A stretch of 64,000 nt of DNA from Acridotheres tristis (taxonomy: Eukaryota; Chordata; Aves; Passeriformes; Sturnidae), in NCBI GenBank assembly GCA_037013685.1, contig CM072891.1, positions 2,954,501 through 3,018,500 of the forward strand, written 5' to 3'. Each line of letters begins with the position of its first letter. Within the stretch, counting starts at the first letter, position 1. The notes below the pieces were generated by a model. It ran no database searches. It saw nothing but the letters and a program-made list of their open reading frames with translations, and was not told where the DNA came from. Both the position numbers and the translations under genes were made by a program. Below, piece after piece: positions 26,426-37,550 of the stretch.

Positions 26426-27278
26426 GTTGCTCGCAGGCCGGGGGCGGTAACACTGACAGGGAGGTGGGTGACAGCCGGCAAGCGCAGCGGGAAAGGAGCC
26501 CGGTCGCACAGCCACGCTGTGCTGCGCACGCCGCCGGCTCCTCCGTTGCTACCGCTACCGCTTTGCCGCCTCCCCTCGCCGGGCCCTCCTCCCGGGGCAG
26601 GCCGGCAGACTGCCTGCGCACACCGAGGCTGGGCGAGCCGCCGGTCCCCGTGCCCGCAGAGGTGCGCTGCCTCTGCTGCGGCGCTGAGCGCCGGCCGGGG
26701 CGGCAGAGCCCGGGCGCGGCCCGGGGCGGGCGGGAGGAGGGCGCGGCGGCCGAGGCAGAGCGCCGGGCGCCTATGGAGGGCAGGGCGGCAGCGCCGGCAG
26801 GCCCGGCCGGCCGTGTGAGCGCATCGCCCTCCTGCCGCTTCCCAGAGCCTGCCTGTTGACTCCTGTCCTTCTGCGAAGAGCCACGGACCTGCTGCCTGGG
26901 GAACAGGGCTGACCGAGGGAGGCCACCCTCTCCCCATGGGGTGCTATGGGGAGACTGTAGGGCATGGTCGAAACTGCCCCGCGGCTCGGGGCAGGGGGGC
27001 CGGCAGGGCTCGCTGGGAGGGCAGGAATTGCTGCGGGGCACCAGTGATCGTGGCAGAGAAGAGGGAGGAACAGCAGAGCTGACCTGGCTGCCTCGCTGCT
27101 CTTTGCTCGCAGGCGAGCGCAAAATGCCCATCCGCATCCTCGGGTTCTGCTGCTGCAAACCAAAAATCTGATCTCCTCATCTCATCCCTGTTTTGGGCCA
27201 ATTTTCTGAGCAATCCTGACATGAGGCATGACATGACATGACAGACACCTATGTAGGTTTGCAGGCTAAGTCAAAAGC

Positions 27279-27419
27279 TTACTCAGGTGCCCGGTCTTTT
27301 GACACCTGACACACAAATTTATTTCTCTCCATGTCACAGAAGAAATGTGTGGGTTTGTTCTCTCGAAGAAACTTTATTGCTAGACTAGCTAGGAGTCCTG
27401 TAGCAGCAGATAAAGCCAT
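27279..27419 (-). other. Unidentified 46-codon ORF upstream of DPH6 (possible microprotein or chance)
   Basis: On the minus strand an ATG at 27419 opens a 46-residue frame closed by TAA at 27281-27279. The start context is strong (GCAATGG: G at -3, G at +4). An in-frame TGA lies 24 nt upstream of the ATG, so this is a complete frame. Residues 2-18 are hydrophobic (ALSAATGLLASLAIKFL), followed by a basic segment and a hydrophilic tail with two cysteines (HFFCDMERNKFVCQ). I do not recognise it. ORFs this short arise often by chance, and I know of no conserved family to place it in. It starts about 1 kb upstream of the DPH6 start codon, on the same strand, so it could lie on an upstream or alternative DPH6 transcript. 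Confidence 0.18.
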
Positions 27420-30400
27420 TGCTGTTGGTTTTGCGGTGGGGTTTCAAGCAGCAGTCTAAGGGCCCGCCAGTCTCCAGGCTTTGGTTCTTAGGACTTGTGT
27501 GACTGAAATGGGGCAAGAAGCCGCTGGAGCGTGGTTGGTTGCCCACCCTGGCTGGAGCCTGGTGTGCAGGGTCAGTGGGACCAGCACAGTCGCTCGGGGT
27601 GAGCCTTGGGGCTGCCTGCCACCTGCAGTGACCAGGAAGGCCCGTTCATGGTTCTTGCTGCATTTAATTGCAGCAAACCATGCAGATACCACTCACAGAA
27701 GGCTTTGTCCGTCCAGGCTGGGATAAATGCTTTATGTACTGTGAGTGCTAAATTACCAGTCCCCTCTAACATATTATACAATACTATATAACAATCTATA
27801 CCACTCAGGCTTTACATCAGTTCCTTACCCATAGGCCACTGAGTATGAAGTTTGCAGGAAGAGATAAGATGGAAACAATTATTCTAAAAAAAAGCATTTT
27901 GTTTTAACCATAAATGTACCAAAATAAATGCGTAGCAAGAGTAGTATGTAAAGGGTTTTTCATATACAGCTCATGAAACAGCTTGAAAAAACACTTCTTT
28001 TTTTTTTTTTAAGATTATTTTAGCACATGATTTATACAGTAAAATAGGAGTGAATAATTGTGGGCAGATATGAAGGTGATGATACCATCCTAAATATACT
28101 TTTGAAAAGTTAAGGAATGATAATTGGTGTAAAACTTATTTGCTAAGTAGTTGTGAAGACATAGTAAACAAAGCATCGACTTTTCCGCATTGGAATAATT
28201 GCAAAAAACATACACTTAAAAAAAAATCTTCAGTTCATGCTTTGACCATCACAGGCCAGCATTGTAAGACAGAATATTTGATTTGCCTTGGAAGTGCTTA
28301 CAGGGCACTTGAGTTTCCTACTGTTTATTGATGATGACATAATGTGTAAATCTTTGAAAGCTTTTTCTGCTTTCAAAACACCCTAGGTGATCCAAAAGAG
28401 GATGTCTTAGATGTGAAATTCTGATGAAACCGCAGGAATTTTTTAGGTTTAGGGGCTTCCTTTCTTAGCTCATAAAGGTAATGGAGATCTGAACTAGAAG
28501 AGAGATTTTAGCAGAGATTACTGAAATGAATGAACCAATACTGTTTAGTACATAACTAGTAGAAAATAACCAGACCTCCGAAGAACTGTAAAAACGGCAG
28601 AACAAAGTTACTTGATAAATTGTCCAGAAAATAAAAAAAGAGGAAGGAATATTTTCTGGGTTTGAATGATATATGTTTATTTTTTTATTATCACAAAAAA
28701 ATAATTCAGCTAGTATTTGTGAACACTTAGAAGATGCTTATTTGCAATACTTAGCAATGATACATGGAAAGTAAAAATCATGTACATAAATTATTCTACT
28801 GCTTTGTAAAATAGAGAGGCCATATAAACTGTAGCTGTAACCAGACAGCTTTAAAAAAAATATTCAAAGACTTGTAAAGATCTTTTCTAAGCATTATTAG
28901 AAGATCTGCAAAGAGAGTAATTCTGAAGTCCTGCATTTTCAAAAAGGTTTGTTATTATTAATCTCTTGTTAAGAGAATGTAGCTGGGCTTTGGGCGGATG
29001 GTTCTATTGCATTCAGTTTTACAGCTTCCAAAAGAACCAAATTTCCACTTACAAGTCAGATTTGTTTGAAGTAGAAATTAAATACAATACTGTAGGGCCA
29101 AGGTCTGCTTCATTTACTATAGTGCAACTGGAATTTTTTGCTTCTACTTGATGAAGACATCAGTAGTTACGTGCACAAATAAAAAAGTGGCATTTGGGTC
29201 CCAGAATTTGTGAAGTGTATCAAAATTGAATTAACAAAGTGGAGTTTCAAGACAAATTTGCATTTTACCCAAAAGGATGCTTTTTTCAAATTATGTGGAA
29301 TATATTCTATGAGAAAATCTGTTGCCTTTCATTCACCTGATGGAGTAGCTCTTGTGTAGTGTCACTGCTCTTAAAAAGTCCTGCCATATGACAGTGGATA
29401 AAAGGTAGTGCACCTTCTCTCAAACTGCTTGCCCCAAAAGACATTCTGCTGTACTGCCACAGCAGCTCAAACAATAAAATCCACCAAAGCTGCCTTTCAT
29501 CTTGAGGGAGTACTGGCTAGTTTGTACAGAAGGCCTGCAATGGCTCAGTGTTTCTTTTTCACCCTTTTCTGCCTAGAAAGTTGAAAATAATGATAATGAA
29601 TTAGTATAACTGGAGGAACCTGTCAGAGGATTGAAAAAAGCAATGCAGTATCCCTAATGATCTGGAATAGTTAATTAAGTTCTCTTACAAATGAGTTCCA
29701 AAAATAACTTACTTTCAGTAAGTTATTCTGAGAAACAGTCATTTTAGCATACCTGAGCTTCAGTGCCTCTTAGCAAAGGGCCAATTATCTGGTGATTGGC
29801 AGTTAAAGGTGGACTAATGAAGTTCTTAATTAAAAGATTTCCTATTATAATCACCAGTAAGTAACAGAATACTGCATATATAAAGCAGATATAACGTTAG
29901 AAGAATATTTCCATTTTGAAACAAAGATTTTGAAAATTGTCTCCACCTTTGCTTACCAGATCCAGACCGGGAATGTTAGAGTTTTCACGGGTGCAGCTGG
30001 CAGTATGCCACATTGGCCTTTATTAGGGTATCTTGCTCTGATTCTCCTACAGTCAGAGGTGTTTTCCTCATTTAACAGGTGGCAGAATTTTCTGCCGCTC
30101 TTAATACCCAAAGCTCTCTATATAATACAGAAAAATAGTTTGAGATTTTACAGGAGAATATGTTGGACTTTTGACTAAGAAACAGGCTGCAGAATTCCTT
30201 TAGCTGCCTGTCATTGACAGCTTCCCTGAATTTTCACTTACTTCACAGTAAACAGGATATTTTCAATTTCTCCATTAGATAAACTAGAGTTATATTTTGA
30301 GAAAAAAATTCTGGTTTGTCAACATGAGATGCATTGACATACTACTAAAATCTGAATAAAAGAGATTTCTCAGGCAACATCTCTCCCCATTCAGATGTAC

Positions 30401-33400
30401 AAAGACTCCAGGTCCTACTGTCTGCATTTCTACAGCTCGATAGATGTAGGGTATTGCTCTGAATGCAGCATAACCACGCTAACAGTTCATGATGCCCTTG
30501 ATAAAACAACTTGTTAAGATTAGCTCAAGCACCTTGTCACACTGGTCATCTCTTTTTAGACCAAAATAGGAGTACATTGACATAAAGTTGATCTCCAGCT
30601 ACTCACACAGACATGGCCCTAGTGGTCAGCACTGTATATGAAGAATAACTTACTTGGCCTGTCATCTCCTTGCTCTTAAGTGCTCCATATAAACCCTACT
30701 ACATGTATATACAGCTAATCCTGTCGTTCTTAGTTCTGGTCAGGCAGGGCTTGTCATTTTCATAGGTAGTTTGAATTCTTTCTGCAGAACTGTGAAATTC
30801 AGCAACTTTATTTTTTTCCTCTGTATAGAACTTCTTAGGGCTCTCAGACTAGTGTTCATTGACCACTATGACAGAAACAGAATTTAGCCTAAGGTAGCAT
30901 TATATAGGTTCTTGACTAATAGGTAATTGTCCTTATATGATTTCAGTTTTTCTAAGCTTTTGGTGAACTTCATTAACCATTCTTCAGAGAGTAAAAAGTA
31001 TAACATTAACCTTATAAGGTCATGCCTCTGTCAAAATGACCAGTGTTCCCATCAGGCACTAGTGCAAGTGGCTAAATTAATATTCACTGACAGATGACAG
31101 TTTTTTCACTTGCCTAGATGAGTTTTCAGTGTTCAAAATTTTTACTCTATTAGTAAAAGAACTAACATTAATTGCCACCAAGAGACGCTGTTAACTGTGA
31201 CTGACAAAATCATTATTTTACCTTTTTTCTGTTCAGCGTAGTCCATGTAAATGTTTTTTTTTTCTCCATGTGAAGTCTTCAAGTACTTTCAGGACAAAAA
31301 AAAGATGTCTGAGCACCTCCAGGTCACCCGAAAACCTGTAGTAATAAAGGAGTTTCTGTTCTACATATTTTGATTGCAATTAAAAATTTAAGTGGGGATG
31401 CTATATTTACAGGTTTAAAGCACTTTTATATTCTCCTCACTTTTTCTCCCTTATTAAAAAATGTGGGGTTTAGAAATAAAGATTTCAAATTTTGGTGGAA
31501 ATTTCAAATACAAAAAAAAATATGTGAGCTAATCTAATGATACATTGGAAAAAATATAAATCAGACATGAGTTTATTGTAAAGAAGTACATGCACAAGAT
31601 TCAAAACCAAGTCTCTGTTATCTAACATGAGATATTTCCTGTGAAGCTGTATTAACTGCCAATGAAGTCTGAAGACAGAAATTGTGGAGTTTTTCTGCAT
31701 GTTAGAGACTATTAACCATTCCAGAGAGGAAGAAAGAGACTAGGCTCAATAATCCTTAAAATGTGTTCATCATCCAAAAAATTTGAATCTAAAACTATAG
31801 GATTTAATTTCTTGGGAGTTAGCCATCTATTGGCTGCAAAACACCCAGAAAAAAATAAAAGTGGTCATGGATAATAATCCATGAGAACAGAGAGAAATTA
31901 GCTATCTAGTTAATGACATTAAGCTACAGTATCTTCTTCATCATCATGAGCTCTAAAGCACTTGGATCTTGTAGGCAGGAATGTGGGATATTTTCACAGA
32001 CACAGAAATTTAGAGAAACAGCTTTCAATGAAAAAAATCGGAAAATTGAACTGTTGCAATGAAAATCTAAAACGGAACTATCGTCTCTTATTGTAGTGGT
32101 ATATAATTTGAGATGATTCCTCACTTACTGAGTGGTTCTGCAGTTCATCATTGATTAAAACATTTGAGTAGGTTAAAGCTGGTGAAGTTTCAGGGGAATA
32201 AGCAAACAGCAAGTTTTTTGGCCCATCTGTTTCGTAGCATAAATCCTCCTGTACCATAAAATACTTATAACAGAGCTGTTAGTAATAAAAAGGACAATTT
32301 TCTTTCCGTTCCACTGTTCCTATTTATTTAATTTTTTCAGTAAAAATAACATTAATAACGTTAGCAATCAAATCAGTTTTAATGTGTCACGTTTAATACT
32401 CTTCATCTCACAGTTATATTTTTCAAGAGAGAATTAATCTAGTAAATGTGGAGCTGTTTTGACCTAATTAGCAAAGTAGTGAGTTTAATTTTGAGTGATA
32501 CAGAGAAAGCATTTCATTGCTGAAAAGAAGCAGCAAATCAGTTTTACTTTCCAGTGTCTTGTTGAACTATATGACATCATGTGTAGTATAAACCACTTGA
32601 CATAATCTGCCTCTGATTTTGAGTCCTGAAGGAAGGGTGGCTGACAGTGAGTGCCCTTTGAAATAACATTGAAGCTTCAGCTCCCATGTCAACATCATGC
32701 TCTAATCAGTGCAGTCTTTTTTGTCACAGGGTCTTCCACCTTATAATTGACCCTGACATATGCTATTCACTCTACCCCTTGGCTTTGGACATATAATTCC
32801 TGTCATGGTCAATTATTAGGTGATAGAGCCTGCAACCACAGGGACCATTGCTTAAAATCATCCTACACAGTAAGCCCTGAAGTGACCGAATTCACATCTA
32901 ACTGGAGGGGTAGAGGGGATCTAGTCTTTGATAAAACTAATATTCTTTTCACTTCTGTATAGAAAAATGTCAATTTTCATCATCCTATAAGTTACTGAGA
33001 CAAATGGTGACAGTGCTGTTTCTGAAACAGGTTAAGGAAAAGTACAGAAGCCTTTACCAAACTCAATGCACTCTGAAATGAGGAAATTGTCTGTATGAGC
33101 ATACAGTATGCATAAAAATTAGATTACACTACATTTGAAAGGCAGATGAGAGTTTAAGAGTGACAAGTGGGCAAACGCTAAAAATAAGGGCATGTTACTT
33201 CCTTTCCAACACTGCTTTGTCTGTATGCTTTCTTTGATGTTGTTTAAGCTTTGAAGTAAAGAAATACTTTTCAAGAATCTGAAGGTACTTCTGATAGCTA
33301 TATTGATAAGGACTGGTTTTGAACAAAAATATCTCTTCTGGTTTTCCCACTGGTTCGCCTGAGAAATTTCACAATGACAGAAACCAGGACACCTGCTCTC

Positions 33401-36400
33401 TGGTCTTCATATGAGCATTATGATTTTCAAAACCAAACAGTTTTGTAGTCATTGTATTTCTGTAGTAATGTTAAAAAAAATCATTACAACTTCAGGAATA
33501 TGAGCTGAGATGAGCAAAAGTTTACCATCCATCTGCAAAGATGGGAAGCAGATTTGTAAACTACTGGTTCACTTCACAGATTCTCTGTCCATAGTCAACT
33601 CTGCCACTAACCTGGAAGACTCTCCCTGGTTTTTGCAGTGTGAACATTAATTTCAATTTGCTAGGTGCTATTGCCTGATAATTTGGGTTTGGGTTTTTTG
33701 GTTGTGAGGTTTGGGCTTCTGGGTTTTTTTTTTTTTTTTTAATTTGAAGGGAATTTTAATGATGTATAGTTTTTTCAAGTCACAAATTTTTGTCTACAGG
33801 AATTTTCAACTGGTTTGTTTTGCTGCTGACAATTTACTTAATTCTCTTATGTGTAAAAACACAGCTCAGAAATAATCCATAAAAGACCTTTGCATATCTG
33901 TTGACTTTTGCAGGTAATACAAGATAAAATATTCTGAAAGATGTGATTTGGTGATATCTTCATTGCGTCTCTTAGCCTGAATAGACAAAGCTCTAATTAA
34001 CATTCATACAATTATCTAAGTCTTAAAAATCCCATCTGTCTTAATGATGTATACATAGCATAACAAGCCCAATAAATACCAAGTACATACAATGCAAATG
34101 CTTTTAATTTAAGCTAGAACACTACTTCCTGAAGCTGTTGTACATATTCTGTGGTTCAATTGTATGGCTCTCATAAGACTTGAAAACCTTCCTCCTGAGG
34201 TACACAGTCCTGCTCATATTTGAGAGCTCTTAGTTCAGCAACTGCTCTTAATGTGTGCAATATCCAAACAAGTAAACTTTGGAAATGACTGATTTATCTA
34301 CATGAGAGTTACCTGGTGTGTAACCCGGCTCGGGTGTTTGCAAGACAAAAACTAACTTTGACTGAACATATGAACAGATGCAAATACTAAATTTCCACAC
34401 CTTCAGAATTTAAAAGAAAAACAAAAGTGCTGTTCCTAACATGCATTCTTTTATCTGCCCTGCACGTATCACATGACATTCTAAACATTATTTCATAGCA
34501 GAGTTAATTCAGCTTTCAGCAGTGTGCAGTCTGTGAAGCAAGGAGAATAACTCCTGGCTGCTTTATGGTTTGAAGCATGATTGAATATACTAACAGGGCT
34601 CCATGAAGTGCTCATTTCAATATATGTAATGTATTTTTAAAATATTTCATCTCTGTACAGGTCTCATCCTCTCAAGAAGTGGAGCATCTCTATTACACTT
34701 AAGAAGCCAAGGCAATAGAGCCCAAAAATACTGAGACAGCACCAGTGATCTGAATCTTGGAATTTTATTCTCTGGTCAATAACTTGTTGATCATTGCTCA
34801 ATCATTCCTGCTGCTTCAGTTGCTCTTTGTTTCGGTTTCTCTATATGTAAAGTGACATAGCTATACCTTACAGAGTATTTTGAGAACTATGGGAGTTTAC
34901 AACTGAGTAAGTTACAAAATGTCATTTAGTAAGTATTTTAAGAAGTCTTTTCATAAACCTTTTAACTCAGTTTCTCTAAAAATCATTCTTATAATTTAGA
35001 TTATGGCAATTAAGGGAAATACTTTTTGTCTGATGAGTGAGATAATTTATAGTTATGTAAATTTATAAGATTAGCTTATTTTCAATGTTTATATGCAGGT
35101 TCTTCTGGGAAAGTATTCAGAGACATCACAAGCAGTATTTAAATCTCACCACGGCAACTGATTTTTCTATGCTCTATCAAACAACATATTTGCAAAACTG
35201 CCAGATGGGGAGAGAAACTGCAGTGAGAAAATAATGGTGAGGTTTGTAATACAGGAAAAAAGGATCAGACATTAGGATACATGATTTTAATAGCACGAGG
35301 AACTTTAAACATTTAACAAACTTCTTAAATAGAAGCTTTTCATTCATCTCTCTTCTGCAAGGATAGCAAAAAGAAAAGGTGAAAGAAAATCATACAGCTA
35401 AAGCTGACACAAACCCTAACCAAACACAATTAATGAGGAGTATAAAAATGGTAAATATTTGAATGATAAATCTTGTGGCAGTATGGGAGGCAGAAGGTTA
35501 CTATAAGCTTTGCATTAAAGATTTCTAATAGGGTATATCCAGTCTCTTCTCCTTCCATTATGGATACGATTGGTAAAAAACAGCTTTGAAAAATCTGATT
35601 CTCCTGGGCTCTAATGTATACTACAGCATTAAAAGCAAACATTTAAAGATAGAGAACTTGTGAAACCTCAGTGCATTTTTTAACCCATTTCCAGGCAGCA
35701 TTAGATCAACAGCAGAAATAATTGCTGTCAGTTTGTACTTTTTGACCAATAATTCTCTGTATTTTCTGCAAGAAACTTGAGTGATGCAAATGACCTTATT
35801 TTTACAGCATGCTTTTATTAAATAGTTTATTATTTTGGCAGACTAATAAAGATTTTGGTATTTGCTTTTATTTGCAATAATATTACCATGACATAAAAAA
35901 GGATTTTATGTTCTTTTTGAGGAACAAGGAGGATAAAAGTGTTGATGGATAGTGCAACTAAGGCATCAGCAATGAGCTGGAAATGAGACACATAAATATG
36001 AAAGCAGAGCTAAGAAAATAGAACTGCACCCTTGGCCTTTCTTAAAAGAACATGCACATGCCATGGTTCATTCATACAGTTACAGAAACTCCTTTTGTTT
36101 TCAGTGAGTCAGTGAAAATATGCAAAAACTAAAATATTACCAAGATTCTCAGTTGTTTGGCATATTTCTGTAGTTAATGTAGTTGTGAAATGTTTTTAAA
36201 CATTTAGGGAAATGACTGTTGATGATGATTTTTTAGAAAACATGTATTTTCTTTGAAGTATAAATTTGTCCTTTTTTCTAGCTATGTCTTAGACAAAGGT
36301 GATGAAGCAATATTGGTGTTCAGTTTTCTCTTTTTTCCCCTTCAAACAGACCTAATTCTTTAAAGATCAAAGAGCTGAGACCTCATAGCCAGATTAGACA

Positions 36401-37512
36401 ATCACACCAAGGTTTTAAAAACAAAATTATCAGTCCAGTAATAATAATAAAAAAAGAAGCCTAGATAACATATAATAGAATTAATCTTATTTTATATTGG
36501 ATGGGGAGTTTGGTTTCAGATTGAAAAAACTGTGACGATAGTATTCACTCTGCAGTAATATGAGCTCCTTGACAACGGGTAGTGTTAGATGCAAGTGGTA
36601 TTCAGCAATAAGAAATGCATTGATTCAAACAAATAATTGGATATGCCTTAGAAACAATACTTCCTTGATTGAGGGTACTTAAGATTTGAATTTTGCTTAT
36701 AGCCACCCCTCAAAAAAGACAATCAAAGCAGAAAAATATGAACAGAACAAATACCACATGAAAAATAGCTAAATAGGCAAACAAAACTTTCCCTCACTGG
36801 AATTTTGTTTGTTCCATTTGCCTTTTCTAAAAGGCAGCCAGTAAATAGGAATCATGAAGTACGAGTTTCTTAGAAGAATAAATCTAGCAATTAATTATAT
36901 GTCAAGGCTTAAGAATCAAAAAACTGCTTATGCCCATTGCCAGTCATTCACTCCCTGTCAGTAGTAGTTCACATCTTTCCTGGGATGGCATCCAACCACA
37001 GTGGCATCTAAAATATAGCAGGCTATATTGTTACAGTTGGAGGTGAAATTGAAAGTTGCACCAAACAGAAGTGACAAATTCACATTGCTCAGTGTTGCCT
37101 AGCAATAAGAGATGAGTTTATTATGAACACTTGACTCTATATCCATCGCAAGGAGGCTTTGTATTCACACCAAAATGCCACTAGTCTTACAGGCAAAAGG
37201 GGCAAAAATAGGGTGGGCAGAAGGAGGGAACAGTCACAGTAGTTGTAAGTATGTTCTGCATCTCAAGATTTCTCTCTTTCTCAGGGGAGCAGCTCAGGAA
37301 GGAAAAGGCAGAGCCTGCCTCCAGCTGAACTCTGACATTGGCCAGGTAGCTTGTTATGAAGGTTCATCGTCCTTTTGAAGGCCCTTAGTAGTGCTGTTTC
37401 ATTAGTAATGGCTTGTAGTTCAGACACTGAAAATCACATCTTTACTGAACATTCCCAAGAACTGCTCAGTAGTTGTTTTCATTGTGCAGACCTGTCCATT
37501 TGCTTCTGCTCT

Positions 37513-37550
37513 ATTTTATTTTTTTTTCTTTTTTTTCTTTTTTTTTTTTT
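37513..37550. repeat. T-rich low-complexity tract
   Basis: A nearly pure T tract broken by single A or C bases, followed directly by AAGGGG. It could be the reverse complement of a poly-A tail, but no retroposed gene body is recognisable next to it, so simple slippage is the plainer explanation. Confidence 0.85.

Larger units (their letters stand above)
25800..27130 (-). promoter_or_regulatory. DPH6: CpG-island promoter of DPH6
   Basis: This is the only strongly GC- and CpG-rich block in the window. It surrounds the DPH6 start codon (26425), the usual arrangement for a broadly expressed housekeeping promoter. I see no TATA box or CCAAT box just upstream of the start. There are GC boxes of the GGGGCGGG type at 26250-26257 (inside intron 1) and 26723-26730 (about 300 bp upstream of the ATG). 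TGCGCA cores, which are NRF1-like half-sites, occur at 26523-26528 and 26615-26620. The transcription start cannot be fixed from sequence; it should lie between 26426 and roughly 26800. CpG-island promoters often fire in both directions, so a divergent plus-strand non-coding transcript is possible but unproven. Long open frames on both strands here reflect the GC-rich composition. Island edges are estimated by eye. Confidence 0.85.

Noticed and set aside
26084..26818. 244-codon plus-strand ORF in the CpG island
   Set aside because: Composition is dominated by R, A, P and G as expected from GC-rich DNA with few stops. Other long frames overlap it on both strands, and it covers the antisense of the DPH6 start. 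No domain is recognisable.
26464..26859. 131-codon plus-strand ORF in the CpG island
   Set aside because: Same artefact of CpG-island composition, with no conserved motif.
26391..27158. 255-codon minus-strand ORF overlapping DPH6 exon 1 in another frame
   Set aside because: It is in a different frame from MRVVALIS and reads past the splice donor into the intron. It is low-complexity and unlike any known protein, so a GC-content artefact.
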